Of a stretch of 64,000 bases of DNA, positions 44,144 through 53,144 are shown piece by piece. The position numbers and the translations under genes were made by a program. Origin of the DNA: CAZQQU01 sp964595625 (GTDB taxonomy: Bacteria; Bacteroidota; Bacteroidia; Flavobacteriales; Flavobacteriaceae). The stretch lies in NCBI GenBank assembly GCA_964595625.1, contig CAZQQU010000002.1:124001-188000 (forward strand), read 5' to 3'. The notes beneath the pieces are model-generated. The model was given only the letters and a program-made list of their open reading frames with translations, searched no databases and was not told the DNA's origin. The stretch's first letter is position 1. Each line of letters opens with the position of its first letter.

Positions 44144-45835
44144 ATGAGTGAACAAGAGTTAACCATCCTACAACAAGAAACCACCCTAAACGAAAAATTG
44201 TGGTGGAAAAATTCTGAAAGTGAACAGATTTTAAACCGAGGATACCTTCTAAAAGGAGAAACGGTGGAAGGCGCTATAGACCGTATTTGTACGGCAGCTG
44301 CAAAACGGCTTTACAAACCTGAATTAAAAGAGTCGTTTGTGGAGATGGTAGAAAGAGGTTGGATGAGTTTAAGCTCTCCTATTTGGGCCAATATGGGTAC
44401 CGAAAGAGGATTGCCCATCTCATGCTTTAATGTGTATGTGCCCGACAGTATCGAAGATATTACCCACAAGTTGGGGGAGGTTATCATGCAAACCAAAATA
44501 GGGGGGGGTACTTCGGGTTATTTTGGCGCTTTGAGAGAGCGAGGTAGTGCTGTTACAGACAATGGTAAAAGTAGCGGGGCTGTTAGTTTTATGCGACTTT
44601 TTGATACGGCCATGGACACCATTTCGCAAGGAGGTGTACGCCGAGGAGCCTTTGCTGCGTATCTCGACATAGACCACGGTGATATTGAAGAGTTCTTAAA
44701 AATTAAAAGTATCGGAAACCCTATCCAAAACCTCTTTACCGGAGTTTGCGTACCTGATTATTGGATGCAAGAAATGATCGATGGGGATATGGAAAAAAGA
44801 GAAATTTGGGCGAAAGTTTTAGAAAGCCGTCAAGAAAAAGGATTGCCCTATATCTTCTTTACGGACAATATCAACCGAAACAAACCCCAGGTGTACAAAG
44901 ATTTAAACATGCCCATTTACGCTAGTAATCTTTGCTCCGAAATTATGTTGCCTTCATCCAGAGACGAATCGTTTATCTGTTGTCTTTCTTCGATGAATTT
45001 AGAATTGTATGACGAATGGAAAGATACCGAAGCAGTAAAACTAGCTATTTTCTTTTTGGATGCCGTTTTACAGGAGTTTATTTCGAAAACCGAAGGCAAT
45101 CACTATTTAGCATCGGCACACCGTTTTGCTAAGAGACACCGGGCTTTGGGACTGGGTGTGTTAGGATGGCATTCGTACCTACAGAAAAATATGATTCCTT
45201 TTGAAGGTATGGAAGCTAAAATGCTAACCACCGAAATTTTTAAACACATCAGTGAAAAAGCAGATAAAGCCACTCAAGAATTGGCTCTTATCTATGGTGA
45301 ACCCGAATTGCTACAAGGTTACGGACGACGCAATACCACCACTATGGCCATTGCACCTACCACCTCTTCTTCAGCTATATTGGGACAAACTTCTCCCGGT
45401 ATCGAACCATTTAGTAGTAATTATTACAAAGCTGGCTTGTCGAAAGGTAATTTTATGCGAAAAAATAAATACCTGGCTAAATTACTCAAAGAAAAAGGGA
45501 TGGACAATGAGGATACTTGGAGAAATATTATGCTTAATGGAGGTAGTGTACAACAACTGGAAGGCCTTACTCAAAAAGAAAAAGATGTATTTAAAACCTT
45601 TAAGGAATTAAGCCAATTAGAAATTATCCAACAAGCGGCTATCCGACAAAAGTACATCGATCAATCACAAAGTTTAAATCTTAACATACCTTCTAATCTT
45701 CCTGTGAAAGAAGTTAATAAACTCATCATTGAAGCTTGGAAGTTGGGAGTTAAAACGCTCTATTACCAACGCAGTCAAAGTGTTTCTAAAGAAATGGTTA
45801 CTAATCTGGTAAGCTGTAGTAGCTGTGAGTCTTAA
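44144..45835 (+). CDS. nrdA: Ribonucleotide reductase large (catalytic) subunit, ATP-cone-less
   Basis: 563 residues, short for class I NrdA (usually about 700-850). The catalytic barrel is present: GLPISCFN, NLCSEIMLP (Asn-x-Cys-x-Glu active site) and YYQRSQS near the C-terminus for radical transfer. The C-terminus ends in CSSCES, the redox pair regenerated by thioredoxin. The N-terminal ATP-cone (about 90 residues) that gives activity control is absent, and nrdB lacks one too. It matches the short NrdA of flavobacterial RNRs. Confidence 0.94.
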   Translation: MSEQELTILQQETTLNEKLWWKNSESEQILNRGYLLKGETVEGAIDRICTAAAKRLYKPELKESFVEMVERGWMSLSSPIWANMGTERGLPISCFNVYVPDSIEDITHKLGEVIMQTKIGGGTSGYFGALRERGSAVTDNGKSSGAVSFMRLFDTAMDTISQGGVRRGAFAAYLDIDHGDIEEFLKIKSIGNPIQNLFTGVCVPDYWMQEMIDGDMEKREIWAKVLESRQEKGLPYIFFTDNINRNKPQVYKDLNMPIYASNLCSEIMLPSSRDESFICCLSSMNLELYDEWKDTEAVKLAIFFLDAVLQEFISKTEGNHYLASAHRFAKRHRALGLGVLGWHSYLQKNMIPFEGMEAKMLTTEIFKHISEKADKATQELALIYGEPELLQGYGRRNTTTMAIAPTTSSSAILGQTSPGIEPFSSNYYKAGLSKGNFMRKNKYLAKLLKEKGMDNEDTWRNIMLNGGSVQQLEGLTQKEKDVFKTFKELSQLEIIQQAAIRQKYIDQSQSLNLNIPSNLPVKEVNKLIIEAWKLGVKTLYYQRSQSVSKEMVTNLVSCSSCES

Positions 45836-45859
45836 AATGAATTAGTTTACTTAGTTATA

Positions 45860-45896
45860 AAAAAAATCCCCGATAGTTTTTATCGGGGATTTTTAT
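45860..45896 (+). terminator. Intrinsic terminator after nrdA
   Basis: A 10-bp perfect stem ATCCCCGATA / TATCGGGGAT (45867-45876 and 45881-45890, loop GTTTT) is flanked by A on the left and T on the right. It also lies at the 3' end of the convergent nuclease gene. Confidence 0.9.
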
Positions 45897-46526
45897 TTAT
45901 TTACCTCTTTTTGAAAGTTCATCACGTATAAAAACGGCTTGTTCGTAATCTTCGTTTTCTACGGCTTTGTGAAGCATTTCGTTAAGTTCTTTGGTCGTGT
46001 AAGAAGCGTATTCATTCGCATTGGGTCGGGTTGCAGTATCTTCCTGTACAAGGCTCTCCATAAAATCGGTATCGTCTTCTTGTTTCTTCTCTGAACTGGA
46101 TTTGATATAAATACCCGCTTTGTCCAAGATGTTTTTATAGGTAAAGATAGGTGCGTTAAAGCGCAAGGCCAGTGCAATGGCATCACTGGTCCGGGCATCG
46201 ATAATTTCTTCAATTTTATCCCGTTCACAGATAATACTCGAAAAGAATACACCGTCCACCAATTTGTGAATGATAACCTGTTTGATGGTGATTTCAAACC
46301 GTTCTGCAAAGTTTCTAAACAAATCGTGGGTGAGTGGACGTGGAGGTTTGATTTCTTTTTCCAAAGAAATAGCAATGGATTGTGCCTCAAAAGCACCGAT
46401 TACTATAGGAAGTTTTCGCTCTCCTTCAAGTTCACTCAATATTAAGGCATAGGCCCCATTTTGGGTCTGGCTATACGAAATTCCTTTAATGGTTAACCGG
46501 ACTAAACTCATAAACAAAAACTTCAA
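45897..46526 (-). CDS. Bifunctional nuclease family protein with UVR domain
   Basis: 209 residues as opened; ATG at 46511 (MSLVRLTIKGIS) is the likely start. The DUF151/BFN domain spans about 5-135 (LPIVIGAFEAQSIAI, RTSDAIALALR). A C-terminal UVR-like helical hairpin (YTTKELNEMLHKAVENEDY) ends the protein. Plant BFN1-like homologues have RNase and DNase activity; the bacterial role is undefined. Single-gene unit convergent with nrdA. Confidence 0.9.
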   Translation of the reverse strand: MKFLFMSLVRLTIKGISYSQTQNGAYALILSELEGERKLPIVIGAFEAQSIAISLEKEIKPPRPLTHDLFRNFAERFEITIKQVIIHKLVDGVFFSSIICERDKIEEIIDARTSDAIALALRFNAPIFTYKNILDKAGIYIKSSSEKKQEDDTDFMESLVQEDTATRPNANEYASYTTKELNEMLHKAVENEDYEQAVFIRDELSKRGK

Positions 46527-46585
46527 AACGAATTAGCTTCTCTGCTCTTTAAGCAGGCTTAGTAAGCTTGCACAAGGTACTAATT

Positions 46586-47554
46586 TTATGCGTTTTCTGC
46601 TTTAAATTGTTTTAATTTTTCGGTGAGTTTAGGAACAATTTCAAACGCGTCACCCACCACTCCATAGTCTGCTGCTTTAAAGAAAGGAGCTTCGGGGTCG
46701 TTGTTGATGACCACTTTTACTTTGGAGGCATTCACACCGGCCAAGTGTTGTATAGCTCCAGAAATTCCAATAGCGATATACAAATTAGAAGCCACAGGTT
46801 TACCGGTTTGCCCCACGTGTTCGCTATGAGGTCTCCACCCCATATCACTTACCGGTTTAGAACAAGCGGTAGCCGCACCTAAAACTTGGGCTAAATCTTC
46901 TATCAGCCCCCAGTTTTCAGGTCCTTTTAATCCGCGTCCTCCCGAAACTACGATTTCAGCATCGGCAATGGCAACTTGCCCACTTACTTTATCTACAGAA
47001 ACGGTTTTGACCGCCTGACTTTTTGCCGATAGGGTAGGACTAAAGCTTTCTATACTTACGGCCGTCGTATTTTCTTGTAAACCAAATGCGTTTTTGGATA
47101 AAGAAATGATTTTGTTTTCGTTTGTTAATTGATTTATTGCAAATGCTTTGTTAGAAAACACGCTCGATTTGACTTGAAAAGGATTTAGGTTTTCTGGTAA
47201 TGCAATCACGTTAGACGCCACCGATGCCTGCAAGGGCACGGCCACTAATGGGGTGATGTATTTGGCGTTAGCACTGTTAGAAAATATAATCAATTGGGCG
47301 TTTTGCTGTTGGGCTATTTGAGTCAGTGTTTCAGCGTAAGCGGAAGCATTAAAAGAAGCTAATGCAGGGTCTGTCACTTCGATTACTTTTGAAGCACCGT
47401 ATTTTCCTAACTCGTTAGCATCTCCACCGTGAATAGACACGGCGGTTACTTGGGTGCCCATTTGATCGGCTATAGCTCGTGCATAGGAGGTGGCTTCGTA
47501 AGCTGTTTTTTTAAATTTTCCGTTTTCTGATTCGGTATATACTAATATTGACAT
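46586..47554 (-). CDS. etfA: Electron transfer flavoprotein alpha subunit
   Basis: 322 residues. The C-terminal FAD domain has the canonical GRGLKGPENW, VGQTGKPV, YIAIGISGAIQHLAG and INNDPEAP(I/F)F. With EtfB it carries electrons from acyl-CoA dehydrogenases to the quinone pool. It follows etfB after 36 bases. Confidence 0.96.
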   Translation of the reverse strand: MSILVYTESENGKFKKTAYEATSYARAIADQMGTQVTAVSIHGGDANELGKYGASKVIEVTDPALASFNASAYAETLTQIAQQQNAQLIIFSNSANAKYITPLVAVPLQASVASNVIALPENLNPFQVKSSVFSNKAFAINQLTNENKIISLSKNAFGLQENTTAVSIESFSPTLSAKSQAVKTVSVDKVSGQVAIADAEIVVSGGRGLKGPENWGLIEDLAQVLGAATACSKPVSDMGWRPHSEHVGQTGKPVASNLYIAIGISGAIQHLAGVNASKVKVVINNDPEAPFFKAADYGVVGDAFEIVPKLTEKLKQFKAENA

Positions 47555-47590
47555 AATGCTTGATTGTTAATAGTTAATGGGTGTTTTGAA

Positions 47591-48337
47591 CTAAATCACC
47601 TTGGCTTCGCGGTGTAATAAATCGATTAGCTCATCTAAATTATCCGGACTGACTAATTTTACAGATCCTTTGGGTGCCGGTTTTTCAAAACGCACCGGCG
47701 TTGTAGGCTCCTGGGTGTTTTGAGCTTCAATTACTTGAAGGGGCTTTTGACGCGCCATCATAATACCGCGCATATTCGGGATACGTAAATCACTTTCTTG
47801 TACCAAGCCTTTTTGTCCCCCTATTACTAAGGGTAAAGCTACTTCTAATGTTTCTTTACCGCCGTCTATTTCTCGAATCGCGGTAGCGGTTTGATCATTG
47901 ATTTCTACACCAATACAGGTGTTAACAAAATTTGCTTCTATCAGAGCGGCAACCATTCCCGGGACCATCCCTCCGTTATAGTCGATGGACTCACGACCGG
48001 CTATAATCAAATCATAGGCCCCGTCTTTAGCCACTTGAGCCAATTGGCTAGCTACGAAAAAAGCATCTTTAGGTACGGCATTCACTCGAATAGCTTCGTC
48101 GGCTCCAATAGCTAAGGCTTTTCGCAAGGTAGCTTCCGACTCGGGACCACCTACATTCACAACGTGTACGGTGGCACCTTGTTTTTCTTTAAACCACATC
48201 GCCCGGGTCAAACCAAATTCGTCGTTGGGATTCATAATAAACTGAACCCCGTTGGTGTCGAATTGGGTGTCACCATCGGTAAAATTAATTTTAGAGGTTG
48301 TATCCGGAACATGGCTGATACATACTAATATTTTCAT
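47591..48337 (-). CDS. etfB: Electron transfer flavoprotein beta subunit
   Basis: 248 residues. VCISHVPDTTSKI, IMNPNDEFGLTRAM, and the AMP-binding and signature loop GRESIDYNGGMVPGM are typical, as is the C-terminal LRIPNMRGIMMARQKP. First gene of etfB-etfA. An unusually perfect palindrome lies about 80-110 bases upstream. Confidence 0.96.
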   Translation of the reverse strand: MKILVCISHVPDTTSKINFTDGDTQFDTNGVQFIMNPNDEFGLTRAMWFKEKQGATVHVVNVGGPESEATLRKALAIGADEAIRVNAVPKDAFFVASQLAQVAKDGAYDLIIAGRESIDYNGGMVPGMVAALIEANFVNTCIGVEINDQTATAIREIDGGKETLEVALPLVIGGQKGLVQESDLRIPNMRGIMMARQKPLQVIEAQNTQEPTTPVRFEKPAPKGSVKLVSPDNLDELIDLLHREAKVI

Positions 48338-48419
48338 GATATATTCGTTGAATTTTTAATTAATATAGCTTCCTTATTCCAAGGAAGGAACGAGGCCACG
48401 AATTTAGTCATTATTTTTT

Positions 48420-48447
48420 AATATTATTATGCGTGCATAATAATATT
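48420..48447. promoter_or_regulatory. Perfect 13-bp-arm palindrome upstream of etfBA
   Basis: AATATTATTATGC, a two-base spacer GT, and GCATAATAATATT. It lies 33-61 bases after the response-regulator stop and 83-110 bases before etfB. On the minus strand it is not followed by a clear T-run, so a DNA-binding operator for a dimeric regulator is as likely as a weak terminator. Confidence 0.45.
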
Positions 48448-48480
48448 TTATAGGAAATGATTTTTTCTCTGTAAGAGAAA

Positions 48481-49143
48481 TCAAATCAAATTGTGTTTTT
48501 TAGCTTTTTGAACGGCTTCTAATTTATTGTGTACTTGTAATTTTTTATAAATGTTTTCGATGTGTTTTCGGATGGTGCTGGGGGATAAAAAAAGATGTTG
48601 CGCAATGACGGTATAAGGCAATCCGGCGGCCAGTTGTTCTAAGACTTCAATTTCTCGGGAAGAAAGGGTTATGGACTCTGTAGAATTTTCAACGACGTTG
48701 GGGTTTCGCAACAGTTTCAGGGTTTTTAAAGCAATCGATGGAGTCATTGCGGCACCTCCTTCTAGGGTTTGTTTGATACCGTTATAAAGTGTTTCGGGGC
48801 TGATTTCTTTGAGCAGATAGCCATCGGCACCGGCTTGGATGGCTTTAAAAATAGTGTCGTCATGGTCAAACACGGTAAGCATCACTACTTTGATATGTGG
48901 GTATTTTTGTTTGATTTGTGCGGTGGTATCAATTCCGTTTAAAACTGGCATTTCGATATCCATTAAAACTAAATCTAGGTGGGGAAAAGCTTCTAAATTA
49001 GTTAATAGCTCCGCGCCGCTTAAGGCGGTAAATTTTAAGTGAATATCCTCAAAGTGGGATAATTTTTCTTGGATGGACTGGATTAAAAAATGATTGTCGT
49101 CCACAATGGCTACTTGGGTTTTCTGGATACTGTTGGCACTCAT
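48481..49143 (-). CDS. LuxR/NarL-family response regulator
   Basis: 220 residues. The receiver domain (8-125) has QVAIVDDN, the phospho-acceptor Asp in LVLMDIEMP, and the Lys in LLKEI. The C-terminal LuxR-type HTH (about 155-215) has LSSREIEVLEQLAAGLPY and STIRKHIENIYKKL. It is nine bases behind the histidine kinase gene and is its likely partner. Its own targets are unknown. Confidence 0.94.
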   Translation of the reverse strand: MSANSIQKTQVAIVDDNHFLIQSIQEKLSHFEDIHLKFTALSGAELLTNLEAFPHLDLVLMDIEMPVLNGIDTTAQIKQKYPHIKVVMLTVFDHDDTIFKAIQAGADGYLLKEISPETLYNGIKQTLEGGAAMTPSIALKTLKLLRNPNVVENSTESITLSSREIEVLEQLAAGLPYTVIAQHLFLSPSTIRKHIENIYKKLQVHNKLEAVQKAKKHNLI

Positions 49144-49151
49144 ATTTTGGA

Positions 49152-51140
49152 CTAAGTAGATTGGTAATGGGTTACTGGATTTTTAGGCAGCTTAATAACC
49201 ACGGCGGTTCCCTGTCCTAAACTAGTGTGGAGCGTAAATTCAGCTCCGATGAGTTGTGCTCTTTTTTGCATATTGTACAGACCGTTGCCCGCATGTACCT
49301 GCTGCTTGTCAAAGCCTATCCCGTCGTCCAGTACCCGGACTACAAGGTGCCATTCGGTAGTGTTTATTTCGACAGTAATGTGGCGGGCTTGGGCATATTT
49401 TAAGCTGTTGTTGAGGGCTTCTTGTATGATTCGGTACAGGTTCATACCTGCTAATGAACTCAATGGTTCATATTCTTCTAAGGGTTTGTTAAGCTCAAAT
49501 TTAAAATCGATATTTTGGGCGAAGACTTCCGCTTGAGCAATGAAGTTTGTGATTCGACTTCGCAGGTCTTCTAAGGTGATGTTGGATGAGTTCATCGCCC
49601 AAATAGTATCTCGCAATTCAAAAATGGTTTGGGTGGTAAATTCCCGTATGTTTTGCAATTGATTACTCAGGGAGTTGTTTTTTTCGCGTAAGCTATATTT
49701 CAGTTGATCTAAAGAAGAAATAATAAAAGTGAGTTGCGCGCCAATATTGTCGTGTAAGTCACGTGAAATTTGCAATCTTTGTTCTTGCAATTGATTCTGG
49801 AGGGCAATTTGGTGAAGGGCTTCTGTTAGTTCGTTTTCTTTTTGGAGTTGTTTGTTTTTGAGTCGTTGCTGTTGATAGACCAAATACCCTACGGCGGCTA
49901 AGAGTAGGGTGAGTGTTAAGGTGCCAAAGATCAACATATTCTGTTTTTGAATTTGGTATTCTTTTTCAGCAATCATCATTTGGGAGGCGACTAATTCTTT
50001 TTCCTTTTTTTCAGTTTGGTACTTGGCTTCCGTTTCGGCTAAGATCCGGCTGTTTTCAGTGTTGAGCAGCGAATCTTTAACGGCTATATATTTGTGTAAA
50101 TAGAGGTTGGCTGTTTGATAATCATGATTGGTTTGGTACATCTCCGCTAGGGAGGCGTATATTTTTTGCTGGGTTTCTTTCAAGCCTTTCTCTTCCGCTA
50201 TGTCAATGGCTTGTCGGAAGTACTCTTGTGCTTGAGAAAGTTGATGGTTGTTGCGGAGCATTTCACCGTAATTAAAATAACTCAAAGCCATCCCTGTATA
50301 ATCGTTAATTTCCTTTTTGAGTTGGATAGACTGTTGGTAGTAGGATTCTGATAGGGCATATTGGCTCTTCTTAAAATAGGCTACCGCCAAATTATGCAGG
50401 TTGATTGACATTTCTTTTCTGTTATTGGTAGCGGTATTTAAGTCCAAAGCTTTTTGGTATTGGGCAATGGCTTGGTCGTACTGTTGTAAATAGTCGTATA
50501 TAGCACCTAGGTTGTTTATTGCCTGTTTGATGGTTAGTGTATCCTGAGTTTTTTCGTGCACCACGATCGATTTTTCAAAATACTCGGTGGCTTTATCATA
50601 TTGCTGTTGGTAGAAATAAATGACCCCGATGTTGTTGTAAGACTGGGCGATTCCTACATGATTCCCTAGTATTTCTTCGGTTTTTAAAGCTTGTATCATC
50701 ATTGGAAGGGCAACGTCGTAGCGTCCTTGGCGAATATGAACCATTCCGATATTGTTGTACAGGGTGGCAAAACCTTTGAGATCGTTTGTTTGTTTGGTTA
50801 TTTGGAGCGCCTGATTATAGATCTCGAGTGCTTGTGGGTAGTCTGATTTATTTTCGTAATAATTTCCCAAGAGGTTAAGCATCTCTACTTGACCCGGTAG
50901 GAAGTTTATTTTTTCAGCCAACAGCTTTCCCCGCTGGATGTAGTGAAAGGAAGAGTCTATATCAGTTTGTAAGTAATGCCGGGCTAATTTGGATAAAACC
51001 AACACTTGACTGCTATCTTGAGTAGATTGCCTCAATTCTTGGTACAGGCGATTCAGACTATCGGTTTGGGAAAAAGCTATTGAAATCACCGATAAAAACA
51101 GGCCTAGACACAGGGGTGTTTTTCTATAAAAAATCCTCAT
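49152..51140 (-). CDS. TPR-containing sensor histidine kinase (HisKA_3 type)
   Basis: 662 residues. Signal peptide, then about eight tetratricopeptide repeats (about 60-365, for example YNNIGVIYFYQQQYDKA) facing the periplasm, a coiled coil, one membrane helix (about 400-423), a HisKA_3 dimerisation domain with the phospho-His in SRDLHDNIGAQL and a HATPase domain (EALNNSLKYA, LDDGIGFD, GNGLYNM). It pairs with the downstream LuxR-type regulator. Its -7 box lies at 51193-51200, against the end of the putative cassette. The input signal is unknown. Confidence 0.93.
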   Translation of the reverse strand: MRIFYRKTPLCLGLFLSVISIAFSQTDSLNRLYQELRQSTQDSSQVLVLSKLARHYLQTDIDSSFHYIQRGKLLAEKINFLPGQVEMLNLLGNYYENKSDYPQALEIYNQALQITKQTNDLKGFATLYNNIGMVHIRQGRYDVALPMMIQALKTEEILGNHVGIAQSYNNIGVIYFYQQQYDKATEYFEKSIVVHEKTQDTLTIKQAINNLGAIYDYLQQYDQAIAQYQKALDLNTATNNRKEMSINLHNLAVAYFKKSQYALSESYYQQSIQLKKEINDYTGMALSYFNYGEMLRNNHQLSQAQEYFRQAIDIAEEKGLKETQQKIYASLAEMYQTNHDYQTANLYLHKYIAVKDSLLNTENSRILAETEAKYQTEKKEKELVASQMMIAEKEYQIQKQNMLIFGTLTLTLLLAAVGYLVYQQQRLKNKQLQKENELTEALHQIALQNQLQEQRLQISRDLHDNIGAQLTFIISSLDQLKYSLREKNNSLSNQLQNIREFTTQTIFELRDTIWAMNSSNITLEDLRSRITNFIAQAEVFAQNIDFKFELNKPLEEYEPLSSLAGMNLYRIIQEALNNSLKYAQARHITVEINTTEWHLVVRVLDDGIGFDKQQVHAGNGLYNMQKRAQLIGAEFTLHTSLGQGTAVVIKLPKNPVTHYQST

Positions 51141-51192
51141 AAACTGATTAATTAGTTGAAAGTAGTTGGATGAATGTGCGAGCTACCTGATT

Positions 51193-51200
51193 CAAAGATA
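51193..51200 (-). promoter_or_regulatory. Promoter of the TPR kinase-regulator operon
   Basis: The minus strand reads TATCTTTG (exact TAnnTTTG) 53 bases before the kinase ATG. A TTG at the -33 position lies 18 bases upstream, inside the GTTGTTGC end of the attC-like palindrome. Confidence 0.6.
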
Positions 51201-51215
51201 AGGTTTTATATTCTC

Positions 51216-51417
51216 TAGCAACAACGGTTCGGCGGCTTTGCGAAGTGGCGGAAATTGAAGCAGGAATTTTCAATTTAGCGACATGGTAAGCAAAAGCCAA
51301 TTTCTATTTGCTAAATTATGAAAAAAAGCTAATAAAATTGGCTTTTTGCGGAATACGAAGCACAGACTTTCAATTAGCCGTGAACTCCGCCATTTTGCAA
51401 AACCGCATGTTAGCAGT
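51216..51417 (-). repeat. attC-like long imperfect palindrome
   Basis: About 200 bases able to fold on themselves. The outer arms GCGG(C/T)TTTGC(G/A)AA(G/A)TGGCGGA at 51232-51253 and 51385-51406 (inverted) differ only at transitions, so all positions can pair with wobble. An inner stem pairs GCAAAAGCCAATTT (51290-51303) with its complement at 51336-51349. On the minus strand the element opens with GCTAAC (51414-51409) and closes with GTTGTTGC (51225-51218), like the R'' and R' core sites of integron attC elements. It is longer than Vibrio-type sites. No integrase lies in the window. Confidence 0.55.
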
Positions 51418-52075
51418 TCGGGCATTTTCTTATCGTAATCGTTGTAAAATCTCTGTTTATTATGTCGCCTGTTTTGCTTTTTACGGTTTCTATTTGCGTG
51501 TCCAAACCAACCGTTTTGAATGGCGTTGTATCAATAAGTTGTTTTATCTTTTCGTTGTTATAAAGAGTAAAACTGAATTGTGTAAACGGTAACTGTTTCA
51601 TAAAATTTTGTTGAGCAAACGTAATATTCAGTATTCCGTTTGGCTTTAATACACGATATAATTCAGTAATAAACAATTTTGGGTCAGCCCAAAAATAAAT
51701 GGTGTTTACCGTAAAAATTTTATCGAAATAATTGTCTTCAAAAGGGATATTCTGTCCGTCATACAGATAAAAAAGGGCTTGTTTCGCTTCACAAAAACAT
51801 TGATTTATTCGTTTAGCTTCATTGTTCATCAGTTCAGAAATTTCAAGTCCGTAATAGGTCAGTTTGTTTTTCTGTTTAAGAACATAAGGAAGATGTTTGC
51901 AGTTGCCGTGTCCGAGTTCTAAGATATGGTCATTGTCGAGTATGCCTAAATGGTCTATGGAGTGAAACGTCATTTTGATGTTGGTTTCATTCATCATATC
52001 CGCAATCTCGATACCTTTAAGTCCGTTTGGTTGCCTTAATTGTTCGGCTAACGCTTTTAATTCCTCATTATTCAT
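51410..52075 (-). CDS. Class I SAM-dependent methyltransferase (cassette gene 2)
   Basis: 221 residues. The SAM-binding motif I is ILELGHGNCKHLP near residue 50, followed by YYGLEIS, DGQNIPFEDNYFDKIFTVNTIYFW (motifs II-III) and LKPNGILNITFA. The fold is the UbiE/SmtA type small-molecule methyltransferase; substrate unknown. It starts eight bases inside the 3' end of the upstream dehydrogenase-like gene. Its stop lies inside the start of the attC-like element. Confidence 0.88.
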   Translation of the reverse strand: MNNEELKALAEQLRQPNGLKGIEIADMMNETNIKMTFHSIDHLGILDNDHILELGHGNCKHLPYVLKQKNKLTYYGLEISELMNNEAKRINQCFCEAKQALFYLYDGQNIPFEDNYFDKIFTVNTIYFWADPKLFITELYRVLKPNGILNITFAQQNFMKQLPFTQFSFTLYNNEKIKQLIDTTPFKTVGLDTQIETVKSKTGDIINRDFTTITIRKCPNC

Positions 52076-53144
52076 TATTGCGAATATTTTTGTATTTTAC
52101 TTCAATAGTGTTGTCGTATTGTTTCAAATTTTCCAAAAATTCGGGAATGTTTTTTATGATTTGGTGTATGTGCCTGACACCGTAAGAAAAATTATTCTGC
52201 ATTACATAAAGGACTGTTTCAATGGCTATGTACGCAGTTGTTTTCCCTTCTCCTTTCCCTTCAAGACTATATTCACAAATTTCGTTTTTTGTGTTTTCCG
52301 CTACGGCTTTTACAGCAAATTTATCGCTTCCTATATTCATTTTTCCGAACAGATAAATACAAATATTTTGAACTTTCTTATAATTGAATATTTTGGTTAA
52401 ACCTGATTTTCTCAAAAAAGCAACGAAAGAAGTCAATATTTTAGAGTCAAAAGCCATTCTTGTCAATACTTGTTTTGTATTTATCGTTTTTGCGAGCGTG
52501 TGTTGGTCTGAAAAATTGAATGTGTAAAATTTTCGTTTCTCTGCAAGATTACTCTCTTTGGGAAGAGTAAAACTCTTTATCGTTTTTGTTTTACCGTTAT
52601 CCTTAATGTTATATGACGAATGTATATTGTCAAAAGTCCAACGATATGCGGCATCTCCGTGTTTTTCTCCAATTCCTAACAGTATAAAAATATCTATCAT
52701 AGTGGTTTCAGAAATCTGATTAGCACAATGTTGAGCCAAGAGATTGGTAATGCCCGGTGCAAGTCCTATACTCAAAGCTACTATTACGTTATTTGATTTT
52801 GCTTTCTCATCTAACAGTTCTAATTGGTCAATAAAATGCTGATTAGCTGTAATATCAATATAATGCACTCCTTTTTCTATACATAATTCTACAAATTTGG
52901 TGTCTTTTTGGTCTATACACATAACGACCAATTTTGTATTTTCTAAAACAGTATTATTAGTTTGATTATTAACATCTAAAAAGTATGGACTGACATTGTG
53001 GTCAAGTGTTTCGGATAAGATTTTTGCTTTTTCAAAACTACGTCCTGCCACAATAACTTTTTTAGGATAAAGTTGGGCTAAATGCCTGCTTATAATGCTA
53101 CCCACTTTGCCATAACCACCTACAATAAGAATATTGTCTTTCAT
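52068..53144 (-). CDS. Saccharopine dehydrogenase-like NAD(P)-binding protein (cassette gene 1)
   Basis: 358 residues. The dinucleotide motif ILIVGGYGKVGSIISRHLA opens the protein, followed by VIVAGRSFEKA and an SDH-type domain (LVVMCIDQKDTKFVELCIEKGVHYIDITANQHF). Saccharopine dehydrogenase-like proteins act on amino-acid or polyamine conjugates or are enzymatically undefined. Base composition looks more AT-rich than neighbouring housekeeping genes. It overlaps the methyltransferase, so the two probably act on one molecule. Confidence 0.85.
   Translation of the reverse strand: MKDNILIVGGYGKVGSIISRHLAQLYPKKVIVAGRSFEKAKILSETLDHNVSPYFLDVNNQTNNTVLENTKLVVMCIDQKDTKFVELCIEKGVHYIDITANQHFIDQLELLDEKAKSNNVIVALSIGLAPGITNLLAQHCANQISETTMIDIFILLGIGEKHGDAAYRWTFDNIHSSYNIKDNGKTKTIKSFTLPKESNLAEKRKFYTFNFSDQHTLAKTINTKQVLTRMAFDSKILTSFVAFLRKSGLTKIFNYKKVQNICIYLFGKMNIGSDKFAVKAVAENTKNEICEYSLEGKGEGKTTAYIAIETVLYVMQNNFSYGVRHIHQIIKNIPEFLENLKQYDNTIEVKYKNIRNNE

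Noticed and set aside
45959..46396. Minus-strand frame of 145 codons inside the bifunctional nuclease gene
   Set aside because: Alternate-frame shadow; the nuclease frame has the family motifs.
51410..53144. Toxin-antitoxin or restriction-modification role for the two cassette genes
   Set aside because: The methyltransferase has the small-molecule (UbiE-type) fold without DNA-methylase motifs (no DPPY/NPPY), and its partner is dehydrogenase-like.
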